Of a stretch of DNA of 64,000 nt, positions 26,657-35,279 are shown in pieces. Within the stretch, counting starts at the first letter, position 1; the number at the start of each line of letters is the position of its first letter. Location of the stretch: positions 1 to 64,000 of the forward strand of contig NZ_JAESWA010000025.1 in the NCBI RefSeq assembly GCF_016765615.1, read 5' to 3'. This stretch comes from Clostridium paridis (GTDB lineage: Bacteria; Bacillota; Clostridia; Clostridiales; Clostridiaceae). The translations under genes were made by a program, and so were the position numbers. Below the pieces are notes generated by a model, which ran no database searches, had not been told where the DNA came from, and saw only the letters and a program-made list of their open reading frames with translations.

Positions 26657-29605
26657 TTGAAGTTAGTTGAATTGAAGTCTATATTATTTAAGTCTGCTTC
26701 TAATGCTATGAAAATAGAAGGGGAAAATGCTTTAAGAAAGGGAATGATTACTTATTTCAAAAGCAAGAATATAGATAATATGTATCATATCTATGGCAAA
26801 GTTAGAGATGAAAATAAACCAAAAGAATATGATACTCATATTAAAATCAATCTACAGAAGAAAAGATTAGATGGAGTTGTATGCTCTTGTGATGAGTTCA
26901 AAGAATTTGCTTCAAGTGGATATACATTTATGTGTAGTCATTTAACCGCCACAAGTTATAAATTTTTAAACCTGATATTAAAGGATAAGAAGGTAGAAAG
27001 TCAAAATAATAAAGAGATAGAAGCAAAGAAAGTTAAAAAGTCAGAAAAAGTAAGCACGGCAAGACTCACTAGAATAGTAGAAAAAGATTCCATATATTAT
27101 CAAGGACAAAAATCATCAAGCAGTGAGAGAATTAGACTTAAGCCCAATGAACTAAGAGCATTCTTAGAGGGGATAGAAAATAAAAAAATTAAATTTAAGT
27201 ATGATTATATAGAATTTTTAGTTCCAATTTTCCATAAAGATTTACCTATAACCTTCAACTTAAAAGAGGATAATAATCATATTATACTAACAACGCACAA
27301 ACAACTTCCTATTTCTCTAAACTCAAAAAATGATGTCTATTATTTTAAAAATGAGCTTTACTTGCCTTCTAAAAATCAAATCGAGAGTTATTCAATTATT
27401 CATGAAAAACTTAAGCTATATGGAAAGGTTACTTATAAGAAAGATATAGATAACTATAATAAGCTAATTTTCATACTAAGTAGAATTTCAAAAGAAATGA
27501 ATATATCAGAAGGTTTAAGAAATTTCGCAACGAATGTAGCTAGTCCAGAATTTAATGTTTATCTGGAAAACAATAAAATATATTGCGATGTGTTTTTAAT
27601 TTATGGTAACAAAAAAATAAATATTCTAAATGAAAGCAAGAATGAGGATGCGTTTATAAGAGATTATAACAAAGAAGATAAACTCTTAATGAAGATCGAG
27701 AAAAATAGTTTTATAAAACATTCCAATAGATTTATGTTTATTGGAGGAGATGAAGAACTATTTAATATATTAAGAAGAAAAGAAAATAGCCTACATTCTT
27801 TAGGAAAGGTAATTTTAGGAGATGGGCTTAAGAAGATGAAACTATATAATTCAACTTCTATTATTTCAGATTTATATGAAACTGATGGGTATTATGATTT
27901 TTCCTATAGCATAGGGGATATTGGAAAAGATGAATTATACGATGTATTTGAAGCATATAAAGGAAACCTTAAATTTTATAAAACAAAGAGCAATGAGTTT
28001 TTAGATTTTGAAGATGAGGGAATAAAGCACTTTTTTAATCTTTTTGAAATATTAGATATAAGTGAGAATATTGGAGAAGGAAATGTAAAGATAGAGAAAA
28101 GCAAAGCATTATATTTATATGAAAATATAAAAAACAATGGATTAGGAAACATTAGAGAATCGATAGAGTTAAATGAAATAGGAAATAAGTTAACTAATTT
28201 TAATAAGTTAGATATAAAGGTGCCTGATAGTTTTATTGGAACCCTTAGAGAATATCAAGTTAAGGGTTTTAAATGGCTTAAAATGTTGAGCGAGATAGGG
28301 TTTGGGGGAATACTTGCAGATGAAATGGGACTTGGTAAAACAGTTCAAACTATAGCGTTCATGTTATCTGAAAGAGGAAAAAGTACCTTAATTATATGCC
28401 CAACATCATTACTTTATAATTGGAAAGATGAGCTTGATAAGTTTGCTCCAAGTTTAAAGGTGCTAATATTACATGGAGCAGAAAGACTTGAAAGAATAGA
28501 AGGCATAAATGAATATGATGTAATATTAACAACTTATGGAGTTTTAAAAAGAGATATAGGTTATTATAAAGATATTACTTTTGATTATTGCGTCATAGAT
28601 GAAGGACAAAACATAAAGAATGCTTTAACTCAAAATACTGTGGCTATAAAAAAAATAAATGCTAAAACAAAGTTTGCATTAACAGGAACACCTATTGAAA
28701 ATAATTTAACTGAGCTTTGGTCTATATTTGATTTTATATTGCCAGGGTATCTATATGCTAAAGAAACGTTTGAAAAAAAATTTGTTCAAAGTGGAGATGA
28801 AAATATAGAGTGGCTTAAGTTGTTAATTAAACCATTTATCTTAAGAAGGACTAAAAAAGAGGTGGTTAGTGAGCTACCAGATAAGATAGAGAAGAAGTTT
28901 TTAGTTGAAATGACAGCTCCTCAAAAATCTATATATGGAAATTATATAAAAACAATAAAATCAAAAATAAAAAATGGTAGTGATGATAGGTTTCATATAC
29001 TTTCATACTTAACTAAACTAAGACAAATATGCTTAGATCCATCTCTTGTATCAGAGGATTACTGTGGGGGAAGTGGGAAGTTAGATATTGCAATGAAACT
29101 AATTAAAGAGCATAGTGCGTTAGGTGGGAAAGTTCTTCTGTTTTCACAGTTTACCTCTGCATTAGATAAAATTCAAGAGAAGCTAAGCAAAGAAAAAATA
29201 GAATATCTTCGCCTAGATGGGAAAACAAAGCCAAAGGATAGAATAATAATGGTGCAAGATTTTAACAAAAATGAGGATGAAAATGTATTTTTAATCTCAT
29301 TGAAGGCTGGAGGAACTGGTTTGAATTTGACTGCTGCAAACTTAGTTATTCACCTTGACCCATGGTGGAATCCAGCTGTTCAAGATCAAGCTACAGATAG
29401 AGCTCATAGAATAGGTCAAACTCATACAGTAGAGGTAATTAAACTGGTTGCAAGAGGGACTATAGAAGAAAAAATAATTCATCTTCAGGAAGATAAAAAA
29501 GAACTTATTAATAGTATTCTTACAGGAGAGCTTAAAAATAGTAGTTTGATTGAAACATTATCTAGAGAAGATTTAATAAATTTGTTTGATAGAGATTATC
29601 TTTAA
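26657..29605 (+). CDS. SWIM-domain SNF2-family helicase/ATPase
   Basis: The protein of about 982 residues starts with a SWIM zinc-finger region (about 75-100: CSCDEFKEF, then FMCSHL, the C-x-C...C-x-H pattern). A long middle domain (SNF2-associated bacterial type) is followed by a Swi2/Snf2 motor: motif I LADEMGLGKT, motif II VIDEGQNIKN (DEGQ), motif III LTGTPIENNL, motif V SLKAGGTGLNLTAANLVIHL and motif VI QATDRAHRIGQTHTVEV. It is a DNA-translocating ATPase with an unknown task in clostridia. TTG at 26657 follows GGGAG and is preferred over the GTG at 26639. It stands alone, with its own terminator. Confidence 0.95.
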   Translation: MKLVELKSILFKSASNAMKIEGENALRKGMITYFKSKNIDNMYHIYGKVRDENKPKEYDTHIKINLQKKRLDGVVCSCDEFKEFASSGYTFMCSHLTATSYKFLNLILKDKKVESQNNKEIEAKKVKKSEKVSTARLTRIVEKDSIYYQGQKSSSSERIRLKPNELRAFLEGIENKKIKFKYDYIEFLVPIFHKDLPITFNLKEDNNHIILTTHKQLPISLNSKNDVYYFKNELYLPSKNQIESYSIIHEKLKLYGKVTYKKDIDNYNKLIFILSRISKEMNISEGLRNFATNVASPEFNVYLENNKIYCDVFLIYGNKKINILNESKNEDAFIRDYNKEDKLLMKIEKNSFIKHSNRFMFIGGDEELFNILRRKENSLHSLGKVILGDGLKKMKLYNSTSIISDLYETDGYYDFSYSIGDIGKDELYDVFEAYKGNLKFYKTKSNEFLDFEDEGIKHFFNLFEILDISENIGEGNVKIEKSKALYLYENIKNNGLGNIRESIELNEIGNKLTNFNKLDIKVPDSFIGTLREYQVKGFKWLKMLSEIGFGGILADEMGLGKTVQTIAFMLSERGKSTLIICPTSLLYNWKDELDKFAPSLKVLILHGAERLERIEGINEYDVILTTYGVLKRDIGYYKDITFDYCVIDEGQNIKNALTQNTVAIKKINAKTKFALTGTPIENNLTELWSIFDFILPGYLYAKETFEKKFVQSGDENIEWLKLLIKPFILRRTKKEVVSELPDKIEKKFLVEMTAPQKSIYGNYIKTIKSKIKNGSDDRFHILSYLTKLRQICLDPSLVSEDYCGGSGKLDIAMKLIKEHSALGGKVLLFSQFTSALDKIQEKLSKEKIEYLRLDGKTKPKDRIIMVQDFNKNEDENVFLISLKAGGTGLNLTAANLVIHLDPWWNPAVQDQATDRAHRIGQTHTVEVIKLVARGTIEEKIIHLQEDKKELINSILTGELKNSSLIETLSREDLINLFDRDYL

Positions 29606-29615
29606 TATTTAGTAA

Positions 29616-29647
29616 AAACCCTTGATTGAATATCAAGGGTTTTTTTG
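29616..29647 (+). terminator. Terminator after the SNF2 gene
   Basis: AAACCCTTGA pairs with TCAAGGGTTT, followed by a T run. Confidence 0.92.
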
Positions 29648-29809
29648 ATCAATATATCACTTAGAATCAAATATAATTTGTTCTCAAAATAGAATTTAGA
29701 TAATTACAATAGTATATAACTAAAACCATATATTTCATGAGAAATTTTTGGTAAAATAAAATAAGATTACCAATAGGATTATATAAATACTACTAAAGGA
29801 GAATGTTTT

Positions 29810-30952
29810 ATGGGATTACTTGATCTTTTTACGAATCAATTTATTGAAGTCATTGAGTGGACTGATGATAGTAGTGATATGATGGTTTATCGTTTTCCAG
29901 TTGCCAACAATGAAATAAAGATGGGGGCACAGCTTACGGTAAGAGAATCTCAAGTAGCTATTTTTGTAAATGAAGGTAAAGTAGCAGATGTATTTGCACC
30001 AGGAAGGTACACACTTACGACTCAAAATTTGCCTGTGCTTACTTTATTAAAATCTTGGAAATATGGATTTGATTCACCTTTTAAGGCAGAAGTTTATTTT
30101 ATTAATACAAAGCAATTTATTGATCAAAAGTGGGGGACAACGAATCCTGTAATTGTTAGAGATTCTGAATTCGGAGTTGTTAGAATAAGAGCGTTTGGGG
30201 CATTTACATTTAGAGTTAATGATGCATTGACCTTTCTTAAGGAAATATTCGGGACAAATGGAGTTTTTGAAACGGATAGTATAATAGGACAATTGAGGCG
30301 TTCTATTGTTTCCGGTTTTTCAGATATTTTAGGGGAAGCTAAAATATCAATCTTAGACATTTCATCTAACTATGACGAGTTAGGAAAAATAACGCTTGAA
30401 AAATTGCAGACTACATTCAATGCTATGGGGCTTCAGCTGAGCTCTTTTTATGTTGAAAATATATCAGTTCCAGAAGAGGTGGAAAAGGCAATCGATAAGA
30501 AGTCAACCATGGGAATTTATGGTGACTTAAATAAATATACTAAATTTCAGACAGCTGAGGCAATTAAAGATGCTGCTCAGAATCCAGGCCAAGGAGGCAT
30601 AAACATGGGAATGGGATTAGGTGCTGGGGCAGCCTTTGGTGCAATTATGACTGAATCATTAAAAAAAGAACCAGAAGCAATAAATACTACACAATTAAAT
30701 GTTAATGGAATGCAATGTCCTACTTGTGGTCATAAGATTTCAACAGATTCAAAATTCTGTCCGGAATGTGGAAGTTCTATAATGCCTCCAAAAGTTAAAT
30801 GTTTGAAATGTAATGCAGAAATAGAAGAAAGTATGAAGTTCTGTCCAATATGTGGTACTCCACAGATGAGAGAAACAATATGTGGTAAGTGCGGCAAAAA
30901 AATGCCTTTAGGAGTTAAATTTTGTTCCGAATGTGGAGAGAAGATTAATTAG
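29810..30952 (+). CDS. YdjI-like SPFH-domain protein with C-terminal zinc ribbons
   Basis: The 380-residue protein has an N-terminal domain (about 1-240) resembling Bacillus YdjI and 'virion core protein'-type SPFH proteins (MGLLDLFTNQFIEVIEWTDD; QLTVRESQVAIFVNEGK). A Gly/Met-rich linker is followed by three zinc ribbons with CPTCG/CPECG, CLKC/CPICG and CGKCG/CSECG pairs. In Bacillus, YdjI works with YdjG, YdjH and the PspA homolog at the membrane under envelope stress. The next gene is YdjG-like; a PspA gene is not in the window. Confidence 0.85.
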   Translation: MGLLDLFTNQFIEVIEWTDDSSDMMVYRFPVANNEIKMGAQLTVRESQVAIFVNEGKVADVFAPGRYTLTTQNLPVLTLLKSWKYGFDSPFKAEVYFINTKQFIDQKWGTTNPVIVRDSEFGVVRIRAFGAFTFRVNDALTFLKEIFGTNGVFETDSIIGQLRRSIVSGFSDILGEAKISILDISSNYDELGKITLEKLQTTFNAMGLQLSSFYVENISVPEEVEKAIDKKSTMGIYGDLNKYTKFQTAEAIKDAAQNPGQGGINMGMGLGAGAAFGAIMTESLKKEPEAINTTQLNVNGMQCPTCGHKISTDSKFCPECGSSIMPPKVKCLKCNAEIEESMKFCPICGTPQMRETICGKCGKKMPLGVKFCSECGEKIN

Positions 30953-30963
30953 GAGGAAATGAT

Positions 30964-32049
30964 ATGGAAAATAACTCACGTCAAAATATTAGTGAAGTTC
31001 AAAATTATGTTTGTCAGGGATGCGGAGCAAACATGAAATTTGATCCAGAATCTCAAACATTAAAGTGTGAATATTGTAATAATAGTCAAGAGGTATTATC
31101 CCAAGATAAGCATATTAAAGAATATGATTTCAAAACAGCAGAAGATATGGCATCAAAAGATTGGGGAAGTGAAACCAAAGTAGTTCAATGTACAAGCTGC
31201 GGCAGTGAAGTTGTGTTTAATAGTCTAGAGGTTGCAACTAAATGTTCTTTTTGTGGTTCAGCATATACGGTTAAAAATGAAGCAACTATAGGAATAGCTC
31301 CTGAGTCACTAATTCCTTTTAAGATTTCAGAAAAAAAGGCTAATGAAATGTTTTCTGATTGGATAAAGAAAAGACCATACGCTCCTGAAGCCTTAAGAAC
31401 CAGCTATAAGAATGATAAGATGACGGGAATATATATTCCTTTTTGGACATATGACGTTGATACTATTTCAGATTACTCCATTGAAGTAGGCAATAATCAT
31501 CATATTACTGAGAATTATGTGGTTGATGGCAATACTAAAAAAAGAACAGTAAAAAAGATGATATGGAAAACTAACAATGGCAAATATTCTAAGTATTATG
31601 ATGATATCCTAATAAACGCATCTAAACAAATAGATGAGAAGCTCATGAAGGAACTAGAACCTTTCCACTTAAAGGAGCTTGTTGCATATGACCCTAAATT
31701 TCTTTCAGGTTTTGCAGCTGAGAAGTATAGTATTGGACTAAAAGAAGGATGGGAAAATGCAAAAAGAGGTGTTGATGAAGATATAATGTCATACATAAAA
31801 GAGAATAATAAAGGCGAAAAGATAGGAGATATTAATATATCAACAAGCTATAATGATATAAAGTTTAAGCATATTCTAGTTCCAGTTTGGATTTCTTCCT
31901 ATACATATAAAAATAAGGTGTATAGGTATATTATAAATGGACAGACTGGAGAAGTACAAGGAGATGCGCCTACAAGCTTGATAAAGCTTCTTTTGGGAAT
32001 GGCTTTCCTTATAGCAATCGGATATTTCATTTTAAGACATTATAAGTAA
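30964..32049 (+). CDS. YdjG-like zinc-ribbon membrane protein
   Basis: The 361-residue protein has two N-terminal zinc ribbons (CQGCGANMKF with CEYC; CTSCGSEVVF with CSFCG), a large soluble part with IPFWTYDVDT and VPVWISSYTY blocks, and a single C-terminal membrane helix (about 337-355). This matches the YdjG family (TFIIB-like zinc ribbon plus tail anchor). It is 11 bp after the YdjI-like gene with AGGAGG, so the two form an operon and probably one membrane-associated complex. Confidence 0.82.
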   Translation: MENNSRQNISEVQNYVCQGCGANMKFDPESQTLKCEYCNNSQEVLSQDKHIKEYDFKTAEDMASKDWGSETKVVQCTSCGSEVVFNSLEVATKCSFCGSAYTVKNEATIGIAPESLIPFKISEKKANEMFSDWIKKRPYAPEALRTSYKNDKMTGIYIPFWTYDVDTISDYSIEVGNNHHITENYVVDGNTKKRTVKKMIWKTNNGKYSKYYDDILINASKQIDEKLMKELEPFHLKELVAYDPKFLSGFAAEKYSIGLKEGWENAKRGVDEDIMSYIKENNKGEKIGDINISTSYNDIKFKHILVPVWISSYTYKNKVYRYIINGQTGEVQGDAPTSLIKLLLGMAFLIAIGYFILRHYK

Positions 32050-32066
32050 AATAATTCATTTAATAT

Positions 32067-32095
32067 AAAAACAGGTTATTTACTAGCCTGTTTTT
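32067..32095 (+). terminator. Terminator after the YdjI/YdjG-like operon
   Basis: AAAACAGG pairs with CCTGTTTTT, with a T-rich end. Confidence 0.85.
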
Positions 32096-32100
32096 ATATA

Positions 32101-32149
32101 TTGACAAAAGGACAGAATGGATGTACCATTTAATAGTGTAAATACACGA
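32101..32149 (+). promoter_or_regulatory. marR promoter with operator
   Basis: TTGACA (32101-32106) and TACCAT (32124-32129) are spaced by 17 bp. The inverted repeat TAGTGTAAATACACGA (32134-32149) overlaps the expected start site. It matches the site at 32620-32635, so the MarR encoded at 32167 probably binds both. Confidence 0.8.
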
Positions 32150-32166
32150 AAAGAAAAGGTGATAAT

Positions 32167-32604
32167 ATGGATAGAAATATTTATGAAAAAACCTCAGCAT
32201 CTTGTAATTGCTTAAATATTAGGAGAGCTTCCCAAGCAGTTACTGAAGTTTATGATGAATTCCTTGCTCCAAGTAATTTAAAAATAGGGCAATATTCATT
32301 ACTTAAACATATAAATCAATCAGGACCAATAAGTGTTAGTGATTTAGCATTATTAATTAGGTTAGATCGGACTACGCTTGTTAGAAATTTAAAACCTTTA
32401 GAACAAAGTGGACTTATTGAAGATATATCTAAAAAAGGGTCTAGAAATAGGCAGCTTAAGCTAACCTCAAAAGGAATTGAGACTTATAAAAGTGCTGAAG
32501 AGCATTGGAAAAAAGCGCAGAATTTCTTAGAAGAATATTTAGGAAAAGATAACTTAGATATTTTTACAACACTGCTTTCTAAAATTGAGGCATTAGTGCC
32601 TTAA
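32167..32604 (+). CDS. MarR-family transcriptional regulator
   Basis: The 145-residue MarR protein has the winged helix ISVSDLALLIRLDRTTLVRN, then LKPLEQSGLIED. Its N-terminus has two Cys (CNCLN, about 13-15), which could allow redox sensing; this is inference. It probably represses itself and the 4Fe-4S gene 100 bp downstream through matching palindromes in front of each gene. Confidence 0.93.
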   Translation: MDRNIYEKTSASCNCLNIRRASQAVTEVYDEFLAPSNLKIGQYSLLKHINQSGPISVSDLALLIRLDRTTLVRNLKPLEQSGLIEDISKKGSRNRQLKLTSKGIETYKSAEEHWKKAQNFLEEYLGKDNLDIFTTLLSKIEALVP

Positions 32605-32619
32605 TTTTTTTAATACATA

Positions 32620-32635
32620 TAGTGTACATACACTA
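32620..32635. promoter_or_regulatory. MarR operator upstream of the QueG-like gene
   Basis: TAGTGTACATACACTA is a near-perfect palindrome and the best form of the site found at 32134-32149. It lies 70 bp before the 4Fe-4S protein start. Confidence 0.75.
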
Positions 32636-32704
32636 AAATGACAGGTATTAGCTATTAGGTAGTTATTGAATATTTAAAAGCAATTAAATAATGGAGGGGT
32701 TAAT

Positions 32705-33550
32705 ATGGAGAATCTAATTAAAAATGAAATTAAAAGATACATTAGAGAAAGCAAAGAAAATTGGTTTGAAGTAATTAATGATACTTATTATGAGGAACCA
32801 ATTATAAAATTCGCCAATGGCGATGACCCTTTATTTACTGAGTACAAAAAAATAATAGGAGAGCATCATTTTACACCAAAGGAAGCTTTCGAATTAGCAT
32901 TTGGAGAAGGTAGTTATAAAGGGGGAACTGTTATAAGTATTGTACTTCCGATAAATGAGAAAACTAGGAAAAGTAATAGAGCACAAAAAGAATTTGGTTC
33001 AAAGGAGTGGGCATTAACGCGTACATTTGGAGATGAAGTTTTTATTAATGGGTTTGCTAAGTATTTAGAAAATTATTTGAGTGAAATGGGATATAGAACT
33101 ATATCACCTCACAAGTCAGAGTGGTTTAAAATCCAGAAGGATAGTTCAGGACCAACCTCAAATTGGTCTGAAAGGCATATTGCATACGCTGCTGGGTTGG
33201 GAACATTTTCTATAAATGATGCATTTATCACAGAAAAAGGAATAGCTGTGAAGTTAATTTCGGTGGTGACAGAATTAAAACTAACTCCGGACGATAGAGT
33301 GGCTAAGAGCCATACTGAGAATTGCCTCTTATGTAGTAAAGGTATATGTGGAGCATGTATTAAAAGATGTCCTGTTGGTGCAATTACTAAAGATGGGCAT
33401 GATAAGATAAAATGCTACATGCATGTATATGGAAAAGAATCAAGTAAGCTAGCAGAATCTTATGGTGGAAATCCAAAGTTTGGATCTGGATGTGGCTTGT
33501 GTCAAACTGGAGTTCCTTGCGAAGGAAGAAATCCAATGAAAATTAAATAA
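32705..33550 (+). CDS. 4Fe-4S protein, epoxyqueuosine reductase-like
   Basis: The 281-residue protein has an N-terminal part rich in charged residues and a C-terminal ferredoxin-like module: CLLCSKGICGACIKRCPVGA (about 203-222) followed by GCGLCQTGVPCEG (about 263-275). The cysteine layout is like that of the QueG family, but the protein is shorter than a full QueG and no tRNA-modification role should be assumed. It is controlled by the upstream MarR, which suggests a redox detoxification role. Confidence 0.8.
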   Translation: MENLIKNEIKRYIRESKENWFEVINDTYYEEPIIKFANGDDPLFTEYKKIIGEHHFTPKEAFELAFGEGSYKGGTVISIVLPINEKTRKSNRAQKEFGSKEWALTRTFGDEVFINGFAKYLENYLSEMGYRTISPHKSEWFKIQKDSSGPTSNWSERHIAYAAGLGTFSINDAFITEKGIAVKLISVVTELKLTPDDRVAKSHTENCLLCSKGICGACIKRCPVGAITKDGHDKIKCYMHVYGKESSKLAESYGGNPKFGSGCGLCQTGVPCEGRNPMKIK

Positions 33551-33585
33551 AATATTATTGTACAAATTATTATAAATATATAATT

Positions 33586-33622
33586 AAAAACCTTGGAGTA
33601 CTACATATGCCCCAAGGTTTTT
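33586..33622. terminator. Bidirectional terminator between the 4Fe-4S and WYL genes
   Basis: AAAAACCTTGG (33586-33596) pairs with CCAAGGTTTTT (33612-33622) between convergent genes. Confidence 0.88.
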
Positions 33623-33644
33623 ATGTGCTTAAGAAATCCATGTA

Positions 33645-34580
33645 TCAACTTGTTTTATAAATCCTCAGCATATTTTTTATTCTTCTAATAACCTCTAAAC
33701 GTACGTGATCTGGCTCTAAACATTCGCATTTATCCCCCATTCTAAGCAGCATGTTATACCAATAATCGTCTTCGATAAATTTCAAGTAAACTATGAACTT
33801 ATTATCCTTATAGGGTTTGATGTTTTCTTCACCAGCAAAGTCTATCATTAGGTGTCGTAGTGATTTATCAATAAGAAGCTTTATAGTTATGTACATTTTT
33901 TCTACATCTTTTGATACCTCTAAAGGTTTATAATCAAATTCCCTTGGTATAAAGGTTTCATTAAGAACTTGTAGTGATGAAACACGAGATAGTCTAAATA
34001 TACGAAAATCTTCTCTAGTGATGCAGTAACATTGTAAGTACCAGTTTGAATTTTTTAAAATCAGCCTATAAGGTTCAACTTTCCTTTGACTCTTATTCCC
34101 TTCTTGATCTGAGTAATCAAAAGATACATACTTATTCTCACTAAGTGCTGTTTTTATTTCTTCTACATTTAAGGAAACTTTTTTGTTTCCAAACCAAGGT
34201 GTATGGTCAATACTAATTTGATTTGATCTTAATTCAATATCTCTTATTTGTTCCTCAGGAATTAAACCTTTGACTTTGGCAATTGCATTTAGAATTTCTT
34301 CACTTTTAATTGTAGAATTTATAATTCCAAGCCCTAACAATAAGGTTTGGATATCAGAAAGGGTAAAGAGCTTTTTTTCTATTTTATACTGCTCCATAAT
34401 TCCTATACCACCATTAACTCCAGGATAAGTGACAATTGGGATACCTGCCATATTTATCGTTTCAATATCTCTATATATTGTTCTTGGAGTAACTTCGAAC
34501 ATTTCGGCTAGCTTTGTGGCGCTAATTTTTTTGCGTTCAAGTAGAATCATAACAATGGATATTAATCTGTCTATTTTCAA
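33645..34580 (-). CDS. HTH-WYL domain transcriptional regulator (YafY-like)
   Basis: The 311-residue protein has a DeoR-type winged helix (KISATKLAEMFEVTPRTIYR, about 17-36), a WYL ligand-sensing domain (about 140-220: VEPYRLILKNSNWYLQCYC, with the W-Y-L block) and a WCX C-terminal domain. The start is TTG after AGGGTG. It is divergent from a PPOX-like gene, and a TGACA-N6-TGTCA palindrome lies in the gap, so it probably controls that gene. Confidence 0.93.
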   Translation of the reverse strand: MKIDRLISIVMILLERKKISATKLAEMFEVTPRTIYRDIETINMAGIPIVTYPGVNGGIGIMEQYKIEKKLFTLSDIQTLLLGLGIINSTIKSEEILNAIAKVKGLIPEEQIRDIELRSNQISIDHTPWFGNKKVSLNVEEIKTALSENKYVSFDYSDQEGNKSQRKVEPYRLILKNSNWYLQCYCITREDFRIFRLSRVSSLQVLNETFIPREFDYKPLEVSKDVEKMYITIKLLIDKSLRHLMIDFAGEENIKPYKDNKFIVYLKFIEDDYWYNMLLRMGDKCECLEPDHVRLEVIRRIKNMLRIYKTS

Positions 34581-34626
34581 TTACATCACCCTAAAATAAA
34601 TTTTTTTTAATTATAGCACATAACCA

Positions 34627-34664
34627 TGACATATAGTTGTCAGGGTTTCATGTGTTAGTATAAG
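34627..34664 (+). promoter_or_regulatory. Promoter and WYL-regulator operator for the PPOX-like gene
   Basis: The palindrome TGACA-TATAGT-TGTCA (34627-34642) overlaps a -35 TTGTCA (34637-34642), spaced by 16 bp from TATAAG (34659-34664). A regulator bound here would block or adjust polymerase binding. Confidence 0.72.
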
Positions 34665-34699
34665 TGAGTAGAAAATTTATATACAAAAGGAGAATGAAT

Positions 34700-35122
34700 A
34701 TGGATTTTTTAAAAGAATTTAATAGACTAATGGAAGAAAGTAAAAATATTGCACTAGCAACTTCAAAAGACAATTTACCTAATGTTAGAATTTTATCGTA
34801 TAGTTATGATGCTCAGGATAAAGGAGTTGTTTACTTTTTAACATTTAAAGGGACTCAAAAGACCTTTGAGTTAGAAGAAAACAATAAAGTTTCATTTACT
34901 ACAATTCCAGATGGGACAAGCGAGGTAATAAGGGTTGCAGACGCTATAGTAAGTAAGTGTGAGGGGGATATTGATAAAATAAAGTCGATAATTATAAAAA
35001 GATTCCCTGAGCAAGAAGCACTAATCTCAAATTCAGGACATATTCTAGATTTTTATGAAATTAAATTTAATGAGGCAAATGTTATATTAGGACCAAATAA
35101 AACTGGTAAAGTAATATTATAA
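34700..35122 (+). CDS. Pyridoxamine 5'-phosphate oxidase-family protein
   Basis: The 140-residue split-barrel flavin-binding protein includes NIALATSKDNLPNVRILSYS and GVVYFLTFKGTQKTFELEEN. The usual cofactor is FMN; the substrate is unknown. The ATG at 34700 has AAAGGAG at good distance; upstream ATGs are too close or lack a site. It is divergent from the WYL regulator. Confidence 0.85.
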   Translation: MDFLKEFNRLMEESKNIALATSKDNLPNVRILSYSYDAQDKGVVYFLTFKGTQKTFELEENNKVSFTTIPDGTSEVIRVADAIVSKCEGDIDKIKSIIIKRFPEQEALISNSGHILDFYEIKFNEANVILGPNKTGKVIL

Positions 35123-35160
35123 TATTTTAATAATAAGGGTTTTAAGTTCAATTAATAAGA

Positions 35161-35204
35161 AACTCAGTTTTCTCATTTTAATTTATTTAGGTGAAAGCTG
35201 AGTT
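35161..35204 (+). terminator. Probable terminator after the PPOX-like gene
   Basis: AACTCAGTTTTC pairs with GAAAGCTGAGTT (one mismatch) across a loop of about 20 nt. The T tract is weak. Confidence 0.6.
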
Positions 35205-35207
35205 AAT

Positions 35208-35235
35208 TGTTATGTAGTAAATTATAGGGTATAAT
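35208..35235 (+). promoter_or_regulatory. Probable promoter of the MFS gene at 35280
   Basis: TTGTTA (35208-35213) and TATAAT (35230-35235) are spaced by 16 bp, 45 bp upstream of the start codon. Confidence 0.6.
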
Positions 35236-35279
35236 TTATACTTAAAGCTAAGGATTATAATAAGGAAGGAATTTAAGAA

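Noticed and set aside
32705-33550. Calling this gene queG
   Set aside because: The cysteine pattern is similar, but the protein is short and MarR-controlled, and the cobalamin-binding part of QueG was not identified, so a tRNA-modification role is not supported.
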